Below the pieces are notes generated by a model. That model was not told where the DNA came from and did no database searches. It was given only the letters and a program-made list of their open reading frames with translations. The position numbers and the translations under genes are program-made. This document shows positions 25,072 to 34,800 of a stretch of DNA of 64,000 bases, one piece after another. Source of the DNA: CAIYZT01 sp031385445 (lineage in GTDB: Bacteria; Pseudomonadota; Alphaproteobacteria; Rhodobacterales; Rhodobacteraceae); the NCBI GenBank assembly GCA_031385445.1, contig JANNBM010000056.1:1-64000 (forward strand), given 5' to 3'. The stretch's first letter is position 1, and each line of letters starts with the position of its first letter.

Positions 25072-26286
25072 GTGGCTGCGGCCCGTCTGATTGATCTGAC
25101 ACGTCTGGCTTCCCGGATCGGGCTGGGCCAGCCGACCGGGATCGACCGGGTGGAGCGGGCTTGGGCCGATCACCTTTTGACCCTGCCAGACCCTCTTTTC
25201 GCGCTGGTGCGGATGAAGCTTGGGTTTGCCCTGCTGGACCGGGGCGGAATCGGCGCCTTGCTCAGCCTTATCGATGGGCGGCAGGCATTGGGGCCATCGG
25301 ATTTTTTGGGCCGGATTCTGTGGCGCGGTGCGCCGCACCGGGCCCGGGCAGAGGCGGATTTGCGGCGGATTGCCATTTCCCGCGTGCCGCCGTGGCGGCT
25401 TGCGTGGCAGCTTCGGCGGCTGGGGCCGGGGTTTGAATATTTCAACCTTGGGCATGCCAATCTGACGATGTCCGGGTTAAAAGCGGTCAAATCCGCCGGG
25501 GGCAGGGTCAGCGTGCTGTTGCACGACACGATCCCGCTCGATTTTCCGCAGTACACGAGGGACGGCATTTCGGCGGTCTTTACCCGCAAGCTGGCGGCGG
25601 TTTCGGCCCAAGCAGACCGGGTTATTCACACCGCCCACGCCGCTCGTCAGGCGTCCGAGGCGCAGTTGGCAAAGCTGGGTCGGGTGCCGCCGGGGCTGGT
25701 GGCCAATCTGGGTGTGACGCGGCTGGTGCCTGACGATACCTTGCTGCCCAAGGGGCTTGATTTGGGGCTGCCCTTCGTTCTGGCGCTTGGCACGATTGAG
25801 CCGCGCAAAAACCTGTCGCTGCTGTGCGATATCTGGACGGACGCTGCCGACCTTCCGCGGCTGTACATTGTGGGAAACCGGGGCTGGGCCGCGGCCGAAG
25901 AGTTTGAGCGGCTGCAGCGGACAAATGGCATCCATCTGCTCGGCGCGCTGCCCGATGGCGCGGTTGCCGCGCTCATGGACCGGGCGCTCGCCTTGGTCTT
26001 TCCCAGCCATGCCGAAGGCTTCGGCCTGCCCCCGATCGAGGCAGCCGCCCGCGGTTTGCCCATTCTTTGCAGCGATTTGCCGGTTTTGCACGAATTGCTG
26101 CGGGAGTTACCAGTTTACCTTAAGCCAACAGATGTCTATGCTTGGACCAAAGCAATTCAGACCTTGGGGAAAACCGGGGTCCGGCAGTCTGATAAGGATC
26201 GTGCAACGGCGGGATCAGAATTTGTTCTTCCAAGTTGGGAGGCGCATTTCAACCTGATCTTAAATCATCCGGCGCAAAATCCTTAG
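25072..26286 (+). CDS. Family 4 glycosyltransferase
   Basis: A 404-residue GT-B enzyme. The C-terminal half has LALGTIEPRKNLSLLCDIW, YIVGNRGW, LLGALPDGAVAALM and SHAEGFGLPPIEAAARGLP, the E-x7-E motif of retaining GT4 enzymes. The N-terminal half (QPTGIDRVERAWADHLL, LHDTIPLDFPQYTR) fits mannosyl/rhamnosyl-type GT4 proteins. A GTG start at 25072 (VAAARLIDLTRLAS) lies 2 bases after galU. The tail is rich in non-optimal codons compared with its body. Confidence 0.88.
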   Translation: MAAARLIDLTRLASRIGLGQPTGIDRVERAWADHLLTLPDPLFALVRMKLGFALLDRGGIGALLSLIDGRQALGPSDFLGRILWRGAPHRARAEADLRRIAISRVPPWRLAWQLRRLGPGFEYFNLGHANLTMSGLKAVKSAGGRVSVLLHDTIPLDFPQYTRDGISAVFTRKLAAVSAQADRVIHTAHAARQASEAQLAKLGRVPPGLVANLGVTRLVPDDTLLPKGLDLGLPFVLALGTIEPRKNLSLLCDIWTDAADLPRLYIVGNRGWAAAEEFERLQRTNGIHLLGALPDGAVAALMDRALALVFPSHAEGFGLPPIEAAARGLPILCSDLPVLHELLRELPVYLKPTDVYAWTKAIQTLGKTGVRQSDKDRATAGSEFVLPSWEAHFNLILNHPAQNP

Positions 26287-26316
26287 ACAGTTTTGAGGTG
26301 GTTCGGGGATGACGCG

Positions 26317-27327
26317 GTGAGTCTACTGTCTCGGTACATGCTGCGATTGTCCAGACAGCGCTGGCGTTTCCGGGCCATGCGCAAACAGGGCGAATTGCGC
26401 CCTGTTGCAATACGAACCGCTAAAATCGCCCCGTCAGATCTGTTGGTGTTTACGACGCTGCGCAACGAGCGTGTTCGTTTGCCTTTTTTCTTGAAGTACT
26501 ACAGAGACTTAGGGGTAAATCACTTCTTGATCGTCGACAACGACAGCGACGATGGAAGCCGGGAATATCTGGCCGAACAGGACGATGTATCGCTTTGGAC
26601 CAGCAAGCACAGCTATAAAAAATCGCGGTTTGGCGTGGATTGGCTGAACTGGCTTCAGATGAAATATGGCGATGAGCATTGGTCATTGGTCGTCGATCCT
26701 GACGAGTTTTTCGTCTATCCCTTCTGCGATACGCGGCCCCTGCGTGCGCTGACGGACTGGCTGGACGCCAGTTCGATCAAATCCTTTTCGGCCATGCTGC
26801 TGGACATGTATCCCAAGGGGCCGTTTGATGTGACGCCCTACAATGAGGGGCAGAATCCCTTTGAAATTGCACAGTATTTTGACAGCGGAAACTATTCCTT
26901 CAGCCGGAACGACACGTTCGGCAACCTGTGGATTCAAGGCGGCCCGCGTGCGCGGATGTTTTTTCGCGACAGTCCCGAACGCGCGCCTGCGCTGAACAAG
27001 ATCCCCTTGGTCAAGTGGAGCCGGAAGTATGCCTATGCCAGTTCAACCCATATGCTGCTGCCGCGCGGTTTGAATCAGGTCTATGATGAATGGGGCGGCG
27101 AAAAGGCGAGCGGTTGTCTGCTGCACGCCAAATTCCTTGATACCTTCGCGGCCAAGGCCGAAGAGGAAATGCAGCGGCATCAGCATTATGCCAACAGCCA
27201 CGAATACCGCGCTTACCGCGCGTCCCTGGCCGTGCAGCCGGATTTGTGGTGCAAGTTCAGCGAAAAGTATATCAACTGGCGGCAGCTTGAAATTTTGGGA
27301 TTGATGTCAAAAGGAAACTGGGCGTGA
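26317..27327 (+). CDS. Glycosyltransferase, GT2/GT92-like
   Basis: A 336-residue putative glycosyltransferase of the Glyco_tranf_2_4/GT92-like type: DLLVFTTLRNERVRLPFFLKYY, LGVNHFLIVDNDSDDGSREYL and VVDPDEFFVYPF, in which the DPDEF region replaces the DxD motif. The start is uncertain: GTG at 26317 has an upstream GGGGAT, while a TTG at 26293 adds eight residues. It overlaps the next gene at GTGA. The conserved LRNE motif is common to enzymes decorating surface polysaccharide. Confidence 0.82.
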   Translation: MSLLSRYMLRLSRQRWRFRAMRKQGELRPVAIRTAKIAPSDLLVFTTLRNERVRLPFFLKYYRDLGVNHFLIVDNDSDDGSREYLAEQDDVSLWTSKHSYKKSRFGVDWLNWLQMKYGDEHWSLVVDPDEFFVYPFCDTRPLRALTDWLDASSIKSFSAMLLDMYPKGPFDVTPYNEGQNPFEIAQYFDSGNYSFSRNDTFGNLWIQGGPRARMFFRDSPERAPALNKIPLVKWSRKYAYASSTHMLLPRGLNQVYDEWGGEKASGCLLHAKFLDTFAAKAEEEMQRHQHYANSHEYRAYRASLAVQPDLWCKFSEKYINWRQLEILGLMSKGNWA

Positions 27328-29021
27328 GCGTCGGGATTGTCATGCTGTGTCATACGGCGCTGGACCGGGCGGCGCAGGTGGCACGTCATTGGGCCGAGCG
27401 GGAATGCCCGGTGGTCATTCACGTCGACAAACGCGTGAACAAACGCGCCTTTCAACGGATGTTCGACGAGCTTTCCGATCTGGGCAACGTTCAGTTTTCG
27501 TCTCGCCATGCCTGCGAATGGGGCACTTGGGGCATTGTTGCGGCCACACAGGACGCGGCCGCGCTGATGTTGGCCCAGTTTGCGCATGTCCGGCATGTTT
27601 TTCTCGCCTCCGGGTCGTGCCTGCCGCTGCGTCCGGTCGAAGAGTTGGTTGCCTATCTCGACAGCCGCCCGCGCACGGATTTCATCGAAAGCGTGACCAC
27701 CGAAGATGTGGGCTGGACGATTGGCGGGCTGGATTTTGAACGCTTTACGCTGCGCTTCCCGTTCAGTTGGCGCAAGAACCGGCGTTTGTTTGATTCCTAT
27801 GTGAAATTGCAGCGCCGCGTTGGTTTTCGTCGCAAGGTTCCGGCCGGGATCGTGCCGCATATGGGCAGCCAGTGGTGGTGCCTGACCCGGCAAACCCTGT
27901 CAGCGATCCTGGAAAACCCCGAGCGTCAAGAGATTGATCGCTATTTCCGCAAGGTCTGGATCCCGGACGAAAGCTATTTCCAAACACTCGTTCGGCAATT
28001 TTCCACCGGTGTCGAAAGCCGGTCGCTGACCCTGTCGAAGTTCGACTTTCAAGGCAAACCGCATATCTTTTATGATGACCACCTGCAGCTTCTGCGCCGA
28101 TCCGATTGCTTTGTGGCGCGCAAGATCTGGCCGCATGCCGATCTTTTGTACGATGCGTTTCTGACCAAGGCAGGTCAGGGGCAAGCCGCGGCAGAGCCGA
28201 ACCCCGGCAAGATTGACCGGCTGTTTTCAAAGGCGGTTGAGCGGCGGACAAAGGGGCGCGCAGGCTTGTTCATGCAAAGCCGCTTTCCGCATGAAAACTG
28301 GGAAAACGGCCGGACTTCGGCGCCCTATTCGATCTTCCACGGGTTTTCCGAGATCTTCGAAAACTTCGAGCCCTGGCTTGGGAAAGTGGCCGGAACGCGG
28401 GCGCACGGGCATTTGTTTGCGCCCGACAAGGTGCATTTCGCGGGCGATGATGCGGTTTACAATGGCAGTATGTCGGATTCCGCAGCGCTGCGCGATTATA
28501 ATCCCCGTTCGTTCCTGACCAATCTGATCTGGAACACGCGCGGCGAACGGCAGTGTTTTCAGTTCGGGCCGGGCGACAATCAGGCGATCAGCTGGTTCAC
28601 GGCCTGCGATCCCAATGCGCAGATTTCCGTGATCACCGGCGCATGGGCGGTGCCGCTGTTTCAGTCCAACGCGAATTTCGGCGATATCCGGCGCAAGGCC
28701 GCGCTGTTGCAAAAGATCGAATTGGAACATCTGACGATCCTGCGATCGACCTATGCGAAGGCGCGGCTGCGCGTCTGGTCGCTGGCTGATTTTGTCGAAA
28801 ACCCGATGGAACCGCTGCAAACCGTCATCGACGAGATCAGCCCACGCGCGATGCGCCGGTTGACCGAAGCGCCGCGTCTTGCCAACCTGACGGGCTTTGG
28901 CCAGTTCCTGCAAAACTTGCGCAATCAGGGCATGCAGCCCATTTTGATGGGGGATTTCCCGGTTGATCTGGGTCAGACGGGCGCACCGCGCCGCCGTGGC
29001 CGCCCCTATTTGGTGAAATAG
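27324..29021 (+). CDS. Core-2/I-branching-type glycosyltransferase (GT14-like, extended)
   Basis: A 565-residue protein. The N-terminal about 270 residues match the Core-2/I-branching (beta-1,6-N-acetylglucosaminyltransferase-like) fold: VGIVMLCHTALDRAAQVARH, VVIHVDKR, LASGSCLPLRPVEELV, GSQWWCLTRQTL and WIPDESYFQTLV. The remaining about 290 residues form a second domain without a clear catalytic motif, which accompanies many Rhodobacterales members of the family. It starts with GTG overlapping the previous stop, so the gene is translationally coupled. Function would be to add branches to a glycan. Confidence 0.83.
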   Translation: MSVGIVMLCHTALDRAAQVARHWAERECPVVIHVDKRVNKRAFQRMFDELSDLGNVQFSSRHACEWGTWGIVAATQDAAALMLAQFAHVRHVFLASGSCLPLRPVEELVAYLDSRPRTDFIESVTTEDVGWTIGGLDFERFTLRFPFSWRKNRRLFDSYVKLQRRVGFRRKVPAGIVPHMGSQWWCLTRQTLSAILENPERQEIDRYFRKVWIPDESYFQTLVRQFSTGVESRSLTLSKFDFQGKPHIFYDDHLQLLRRSDCFVARKIWPHADLLYDAFLTKAGQGQAAAEPNPGKIDRLFSKAVERRTKGRAGLFMQSRFPHENWENGRTSAPYSIFHGFSEIFENFEPWLGKVAGTRAHGHLFAPDKVHFAGDDAVYNGSMSDSAALRDYNPRSFLTNLIWNTRGERQCFQFGPGDNQAISWFTACDPNAQISVITGAWAVPLFQSNANFGDIRRKAALLQKIELEHLTILRSTYAKARLRVWSLADFVENPMEPLQTVIDEISPRAMRRLTEAPRLANLTGFGQFLQNLRNQGMQPILMGDFPVDLGQTGAPRRRGRPYLVK

Positions 29022-29024
29022 CGC

Positions 29025-30431
29025 ATGGTTCAGGTTTCGTTCAAAAGTTTCGTGATTTTTGCTGAAATGCGCACCGGGTCGAACTTTCTGGAAGCGAATC
29101 TGAACACGATTGCCGGGATCAAATGCCATGGCGAGGCGTTTAACCCCTATTTTATCGGTGGCGAGGGCAAGCAGGATTATCTCGGCGTGGACATCGTCGC
29201 GCGGAATGCGGATCCGGGCCGATTGCTTGCCGCGCTGCGCGAGCAGACCAAGGGGATCGCGGGGTTTCGCTATTTTCACGACCACGATCCGCGCGTGTTC
29301 GATCTGGTAATGAACGATCCCACCTGCGCCAAGATCGTGTTGACGCGGAACCAGTTGGAAAGTTACATCTCGTGGAAAATCGCCAAGGAAAGCGATCAAT
29401 GGTGGATGGCCAACACCAAGCACCTGAAAACCGTGCGCCCGAAATTCGACGGGGATGAGTTTTTGGAGCGGGTTGCGACGCTTCACAGCTTTCAAAGAAA
29501 GCTGTTGAACCGGCTGCAAACAACCGGCCAGACCGCGTATTACATTGATTACGAAGACATTCTTGATCTCGACGTTCTGAACGGCCTTGCGGCGCATCTG
29601 GGGGCCGAGGGGCGGATCGTGGATCTGGATTTCCGTTTCAAAAAGCAGAACCCCGAGGCGCTGGAGGTGAAGGTTTCCAATCCGGTCGAAATGGCGCGGA
29701 GTTTGGGCAAAGTCGACTGGTTCAACCTGTCACATACCCCCAACTTCGAGCCACGCCGTTCGGCCGGCGTGCCGCAATACATGGCCTCGTCCGGCGCGCC
29801 CTTGCTGTTTTTGCCCATCCGTTCCGCCCCTGACAACCGCCTCAAAAAGTGGCTGGCGGGCTTTGGCCCGATGCTGCCGAATTTCGACCGGCCCAGTCTG
29901 CGCACCTGGCGGTCGGCCAACCCCGGACATCGCAGCTTTACCGTCCTGCGCCATCCCCTTGCGCGCGTCCATACGGGTTATGCCGAGTTTTTGCGCAAGG
30001 AGTGGATGCCCGAACTGCGCCCCTATCTGAAGCGCGTGCACAAATTCATCCTGCCGCCCAAGGGCGAGGGTTTCGCGGATCCGGCAGAATTTCGGGCAGG
30101 GCTTTTGGTGTTTCTTGACCTGATCAAACACATCGCCGCCGGCCGGACCGAGCTGCGCACCCCGGCACAATTTGCCAGCCAGTTTATGACGATGCAAGGA
30201 TTTGGGCAGCTGCAAAGCCCGGATCATGTTCTGCGCGAAGATCAGCTTGAAATGGGCTTGTCGTTTCTGATGAGCGGTCTTGATCTGGATATCCCGGAGC
30301 TTCCCCCCGAACAAGACATGGCGCAGCATCCGCTGTCCGCGATTTACGGCCCCGATCTGGAAGAGGCGGCAAAGGCGGCTTTTTCAAGGGACTATGAGGC
30401 GTTTGGCTTTGGTCCGTGGAAACCGCTTTAG
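29025..30431 (+). CDS. Large sulfotransferase-fold protein, apparently two-domain
   Basis: A 468-residue protein. The N-terminal half resembles NodH-type carbohydrate sulfotransferases: VIFAEMRTGSNFLEANL is the 5'-phosphosulfate loop and KIVLTRNQLESYISWKIA the 3'-phosphate binding segment. The second half (from about residue 265) has SFTVLRHPLARVHTGYAEFL, the RHPxxR-type 3'-phosphate segment of Sulfotransfer_2 proteins, suggesting a tandem fusion. It lies 3 bases after the branching glycosyltransferase, consistent with sulfation of the same glycan. CysQ in the same locus would clear PAP. Which half is active is not known. Confidence 0.78.
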   Translation: MVQVSFKSFVIFAEMRTGSNFLEANLNTIAGIKCHGEAFNPYFIGGEGKQDYLGVDIVARNADPGRLLAALREQTKGIAGFRYFHDHDPRVFDLVMNDPTCAKIVLTRNQLESYISWKIAKESDQWWMANTKHLKTVRPKFDGDEFLERVATLHSFQRKLLNRLQTTGQTAYYIDYEDILDLDVLNGLAAHLGAEGRIVDLDFRFKKQNPEALEVKVSNPVEMARSLGKVDWFNLSHTPNFEPRRSAGVPQYMASSGAPLLFLPIRSAPDNRLKKWLAGFGPMLPNFDRPSLRTWRSANPGHRSFTVLRHPLARVHTGYAEFLRKEWMPELRPYLKRVHKFILPPKGEGFADPAEFRAGLLVFLDLIKHIAAGRTELRTPAQFASQFMTMQGFGQLQSPDHVLREDQLEMGLSFLMSGLDLDIPELPPEQDMAQHPLSAIYGPDLEEAAKAAFSRDYEAFGFGPWKPL

Positions 30432-30435
30432 CCAG

Positions 30436-31581
30436 TCAAAGCGCGGCCAGCAGTACCGAAACCACCCGCTCCATGTCGTCTCGCGGCAAATCATGCGCCA
30501 TCGGCAACCCCAAAAGCCTGTTGCCAAGGTCTTCGGTCACGGGCATCGGCTGCGTTTGCACATCGGGGCCGCTGAACCGGCGAAAATGCGGTTGCAGGTG
30601 CAGGCCGTCTTCGTACCAGCGGCGGCTGTCGATATTGGCGGCGGACAGCGCGGCAATCGCGCGGTCCATGACTTGGGCGCTCGGCGCTTTCCAGGTGATG
30701 TAAACCGAGGCCATGTCGGGCGGAAGATACATGGCGCCGGGCAAGGGGCAGCTCACCTGCTCCCAAAGGGCCACGGTTTTGGCATAGTCGGTCCGGCGCG
30801 TGTCAAAGGTGTCCAGCATGGCAAGGCCAACGGCGGCGTGAAGCTCGCTCATCTTGGCATTTGTGCCGGCCGTCTCTGATTTCCGCGAGAAGTTAAAGCC
30901 AAAATTGGCCGCCTGCACCACGGCGTCCTGACCGGGGCCGTTGTTCCAAAAGACCGCGCCGCCCTCACCGGTTGAAAAGGTTTTGGTGGCGTGAAAGCTG
31001 ATCGTCATCGGCACGGTGGCGCTGACGAGGGCCGGATCGTCCAGCAGCTTTTCAAAGCAGGCCGCGGCATCAAAAACCACGGGGATTCCGGTTTTTGCAA
31101 AAAGCGCCTCGGCCTGGCGGATTTCGGGCTTTCGGCCATAAGGCGCGACCGGCAGGATCAGACCGATCTTTTCCGCCAGCGGATGACGGCTGGCGAGGTC
31201 CAGATCCATCGCCCAGGTTTCGGCGTCAACGTCGCAAAAGACCGCAGTATAGCCGCAGCGTTCGGCGGCAAGCGCGGTGGCGGCAAAGGTATGGGATGGG
31301 ATCAACGCATAGGGTTTGGCGCTGCTGGCGGGCCCCGCGGCGGCAAGGATTGCGATTTCAATGGCCGATGTTCCGTTCGAAGCGGTCCGAACCGCATGGG
31401 GCGGCAAGCCCAGACGCGCCGCCAAACGCTGTTCCAGCAGCCGGACCATCGGCCCGCGGTTGGTATAGTGCCGCGCGGCATCGCTTTGCTGCAAATAGGG
31501 CGCGATTTCTGCCGCGTTTGGCAAAAGCGGTCGGCAAACCGGCAAAAACGGCGGCAGGATGGGCAGGTCTTTGATCATCAT
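30436..31581 (-). CDS. DegT/DnrJ/EryC1/StrS-family aminotransferase
   Basis: A 381-residue PLP-dependent sugar aminotransferase-type protein. The PLP lysine lies in SFHATKTFSTGEGGAVF; VRTASNGTSAIEIAILAA and VVFDAAACF complete the cofactor site. Such enzymes transaminate keto-sugar nucleotides to make amino sugars, so it probably supplies an amino sugar for the neighbouring glycan. The start MMIKDLPILPPFLPVCRP at 31581 or 31578 is preferred to 31614. It is convergent with the sulfotransferase gene (4-base gap) and divergent from the exporter-like gene. Confidence 0.87.
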   Translation of the reverse strand: MMIKDLPILPPFLPVCRPLLPNAAEIAPYLQQSDAARHYTNRGPMVRLLEQRLAARLGLPPHAVRTASNGTSAIEIAILAAAGPASSAKPYALIPSHTFAATALAAERCGYTAVFCDVDAETWAMDLDLASRHPLAEKIGLILPVAPYGRKPEIRQAEALFAKTGIPVVFDAAACFEKLLDDPALVSATVPMTISFHATKTFSTGEGGAVFWNNGPGQDAVVQAANFGFNFSRKSETAGTNAKMSELHAAVGLAMLDTFDTRRTDYAKTVALWEQVSCPLPGAMYLPPDMASVYITWKAPSAQVMDRAIAALSAANIDSRRWYEDGLHLQPHFRRFSGPDVQTQPMPVTEDLGNRLLGLPMAHDLPRDDMERVVSVLLAAL

Positions 31582-31807
31582 CGGGCAAGCATATGGGGCG
31601 CGAACCAGCGCCACAAGTCGGCAGAAACGCGATTTTCACGGCGATTGCGCCGAGAGCGGGATCAATTATTCTTGATTTGGTCCCGAAAACCGCCGGACTC
31701 TTGTGAGAGACTGCACTTCGGCGTATCTTTTTGACACAATGCGGAATGATAGTCCGCGCGCTGGATATGCCTATTAAACAGGGTATTGTCCGGACCTGGA
31801 GAGCTAA

Positions 31808-34800
31808 ATGGCCGATACGGACGATCTTTTTGCTAGCATCACTGGCCAGCCAGTCTTTGAAAAACCGGGCGTAAGGCCCGGCCTGCGGCGTGTGGAAACC
31901 ATCGGTGTGGGGCCGGGCGCGCGCACGGAATTGATCGACACAGCTTCCGGTGCAAGCTTTGGCTTCAATGCCGCCGAAACGTTCCTGCTGGATGCCGCCG
32001 ATGGCAAAACAGACATCGCGGAAATTTATGACCGACAGCTTTTGGTTTTGGAAACGGCTTTGTCCCCCGCAGAGGTGCTTGCGTTTTTCCGGCGCCTGAA
32101 AATCCTCGGCATTCTGGCGCCCGGCGGCGAACTGGCACCCCCGGCACCGGAACGGCGCCTGTCCAACCGCGATGCGAATGCGCCAACGGCGCAAGAACGA
32201 TCTGTGGCCGTTTTGAAAACCCTCGCCTTGAACCGGCAAATGGCTGTGGCAAAGCAGCAGACGCGAGCGGACGGCGAACAGGCAGTTGATTTGCCTGAAA
32301 CTGATACCCTTGCAGAGGTGACGGAACCTTCGCCGGTTGCAGACGCGCAGGCGCGCCGACGGGCGGCGATCAGCTCTGCAATCGGTAAAAACCGGACTGC
32401 GCGGAGACAAACGGCGGTTGCGGATGCCAAGAGCGATCTGCCGAGCCTTCCTGAGCCGTTTTCAGATCTGGCTGACGTGGTGATCCAGCCAGAAACTGCG
32501 CCAATTAGCGCTGTCTTGGCCGAAGAGATCGATTTTAGCGCGCCGAACAAACGCGTGCCTCGGCAGCGCAAGGCAAAGATCATTCCGCCTGCGCCGCCGA
32601 CGGCCGAACCCATTGAGCCTTTGATGCCGGCGAGCCTGACCGAGCCGGGCAGCGTCGATCCGTTCGAGGTTATCACCGAAACGCTGAGCAAGGTGCCCGT
32701 TGATCCCTTGGCGCTGGACGCCGAACTGCTTGGGTCACTGGATGACGAGTTTGCCGGACAAATGATGCCGGCACTGCCGCAGGATGATGTTGGCGGCCGT
32801 TTCGCGGGCCGCTTCGGCGGCGGCGGCATGGGCGGCGGCATGGCTGGCGGTTTCGGCGGAGCGGGACGCGGCGGTATGGGCGGCATGGGCGGCGGCATGG
32901 GGGGAGGTATGGGCGGCATGGGCGGCGGCGGCCCCAATGCCGAACGTATCATGGCGATGCTTGCCGCGCGTCGCGGCGGCGGCGGGGGCCGTGATGGGGG
33001 CAATGCGGAAAGCGCGCATGGCGATCAGCGGCCGATGGGTGTGGCGCTTTTTAACCCGACATGGATTTTGAAGCTGCTTTATATTCTATTCTTTCCAGCG
33101 CGTTACCTTGGCTGGCTGACCATTCCCGCCGTGGTTTTCGCGGGGATGACGGTCTATCAGAACTGGCCAGAGTTTGCGGCCGAGTTTTTGGTTTTTCAAG
33201 GCAGCGCGAATGTGGTCGTGCGCATTCTGGCCAGCCTTCTGACAGCGAACCTTGCCGCGCGTTTGGTGCAAGGCTGCGCGATTATTGCCGCCGGTGGGCA
33301 GGTCCGCACGATGGGAATCGCGCTCGACTTCGGGTTCCTGCCGCGCTTTTTCGTCGATATTTCGGACATTCCAAACCTGACCCGATCGGGTCAGCTTTGG
33401 GCTTGGGGCGCGCCGATTCTGGCGCGCTACTGGCTTTTTGCAATCGGCACGGTTCTTTGGGCCACCACACACAACAGCGGAACATGGTTTTCGCATTATG
33501 CCATCATGGTCGGCCAAATTTCTGCGGCCATGGCGGTGCGCTCTTCCTTGCCGGTGTTTCCGGGCGACGGGCAGCGGTTTCTTGCGACCTTCTTCAACGA
33601 CGCCCGGCTTCTGTCCAAGTCGATGCTGGCCCTGCGCCATGTGGTTTTGGGCCGAAAGCTTCCTCCAGTGATTTCGAAGGACGATATCCTGCCGCTGGCG
33701 GCCTTTGGCGGGGCGGTTGTGCTGTCTTCGGTGGCGGCGTTTGTGGTCCTGACGGTCGTTGTGGCCACCCAACTTGAAACCGACTTCGGCGGGTTTGGCG
33801 TGGTGATGTTCTTGTCCTTGGCGGGCCTCAGCCTGTTGTACTTTTTGATCCTGTCCACGGCCGTCAAGCGCCGCGTCGAAGCTTTGGGCGGCGGGCAGCG
33901 ACAGGGTTTGGCGCAGGACCTTTTGGCCAATGACGCGGATGCGGACATCTCTGTCAGTGGAAATACCGGAACAACATCCAGCGCGGCGCGGGTGTTTTGG
34001 GTGATCCTGGCGATCGGTCTTTTGGCTGTGGCCTTTCTTCCTTATGATTACGACAGCGGCGGCGCGGTCGCAGTTTTGCCAACGGCGCGGGCGCAAGCGG
34101 TCGCACGGGCAGATGGTGAGATCCTTGAAGTGCTTGTAAAAGAGGGTGAAATTGTTACGCGAGATCAGGTTCTGGCGCGAACGAGTTCCTGGGAGCAGGA
34201 AAATGGCGTGACGTCCACGAAGGCCTTGTTGACCGGGGCAGAGGCGCAGTTGGCCAAACTTCTGGCCGGCGCCAAGCCCGAGGAAATCGCGCTTTCGGTC
34301 AAGCAGGTGGAAAGCGCGCGGTCCAGTCTGGCGCTGTCAAGGGCCGAGTACGACCGCGCGAAAACGCTGCTCGCGTCCGGCACGATCACGCAAAAGACCT
34401 ATGACGAAGACAAGAGCAGCTTTGAGGAGGACCTTGCGAACCTGTCGGTTTCAGAGGCGAGGCTGGACCTGGTGCGAAGCAGCGCCACGCCCGAAGAGAT
34501 TGCCGTTTCGCAGGCAGACGTCGACCGTCTGAAGGCGGAGGTGACGTTCCGCCAAGACGAGCTGGAGCGCACCGAGATCCGCGCGCCAATGGACGGGCGT
34601 GTCGTGACGCCGAACCTTGATCTGCTGCGCGGACGTTACCTGCGCACGGGCGAGACGCTGATCGAGATCGAGCGCGTGGAAGTTATCAAAGCCTCGATCG
34701 CGGTGCCCGAAGCCGACATCGGTTTGATCAAGGTGGGCGCGACGGTGCGGCTGAAAGCCTGGGGCGACAGTGACCGGGAAATCGTTGGCACCGTGGAAAG

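Noticed and set aside
32811..33010. GGC/ATG-rich tandem repeat that could be taken for a repeat array
   Set aside because: It is in-frame coding sequence for the Gly/Met-rich linker of the exporter fusion; units are irregular and have no spacers, so it is not CRISPR or a VNTR-like non-coding repeat.
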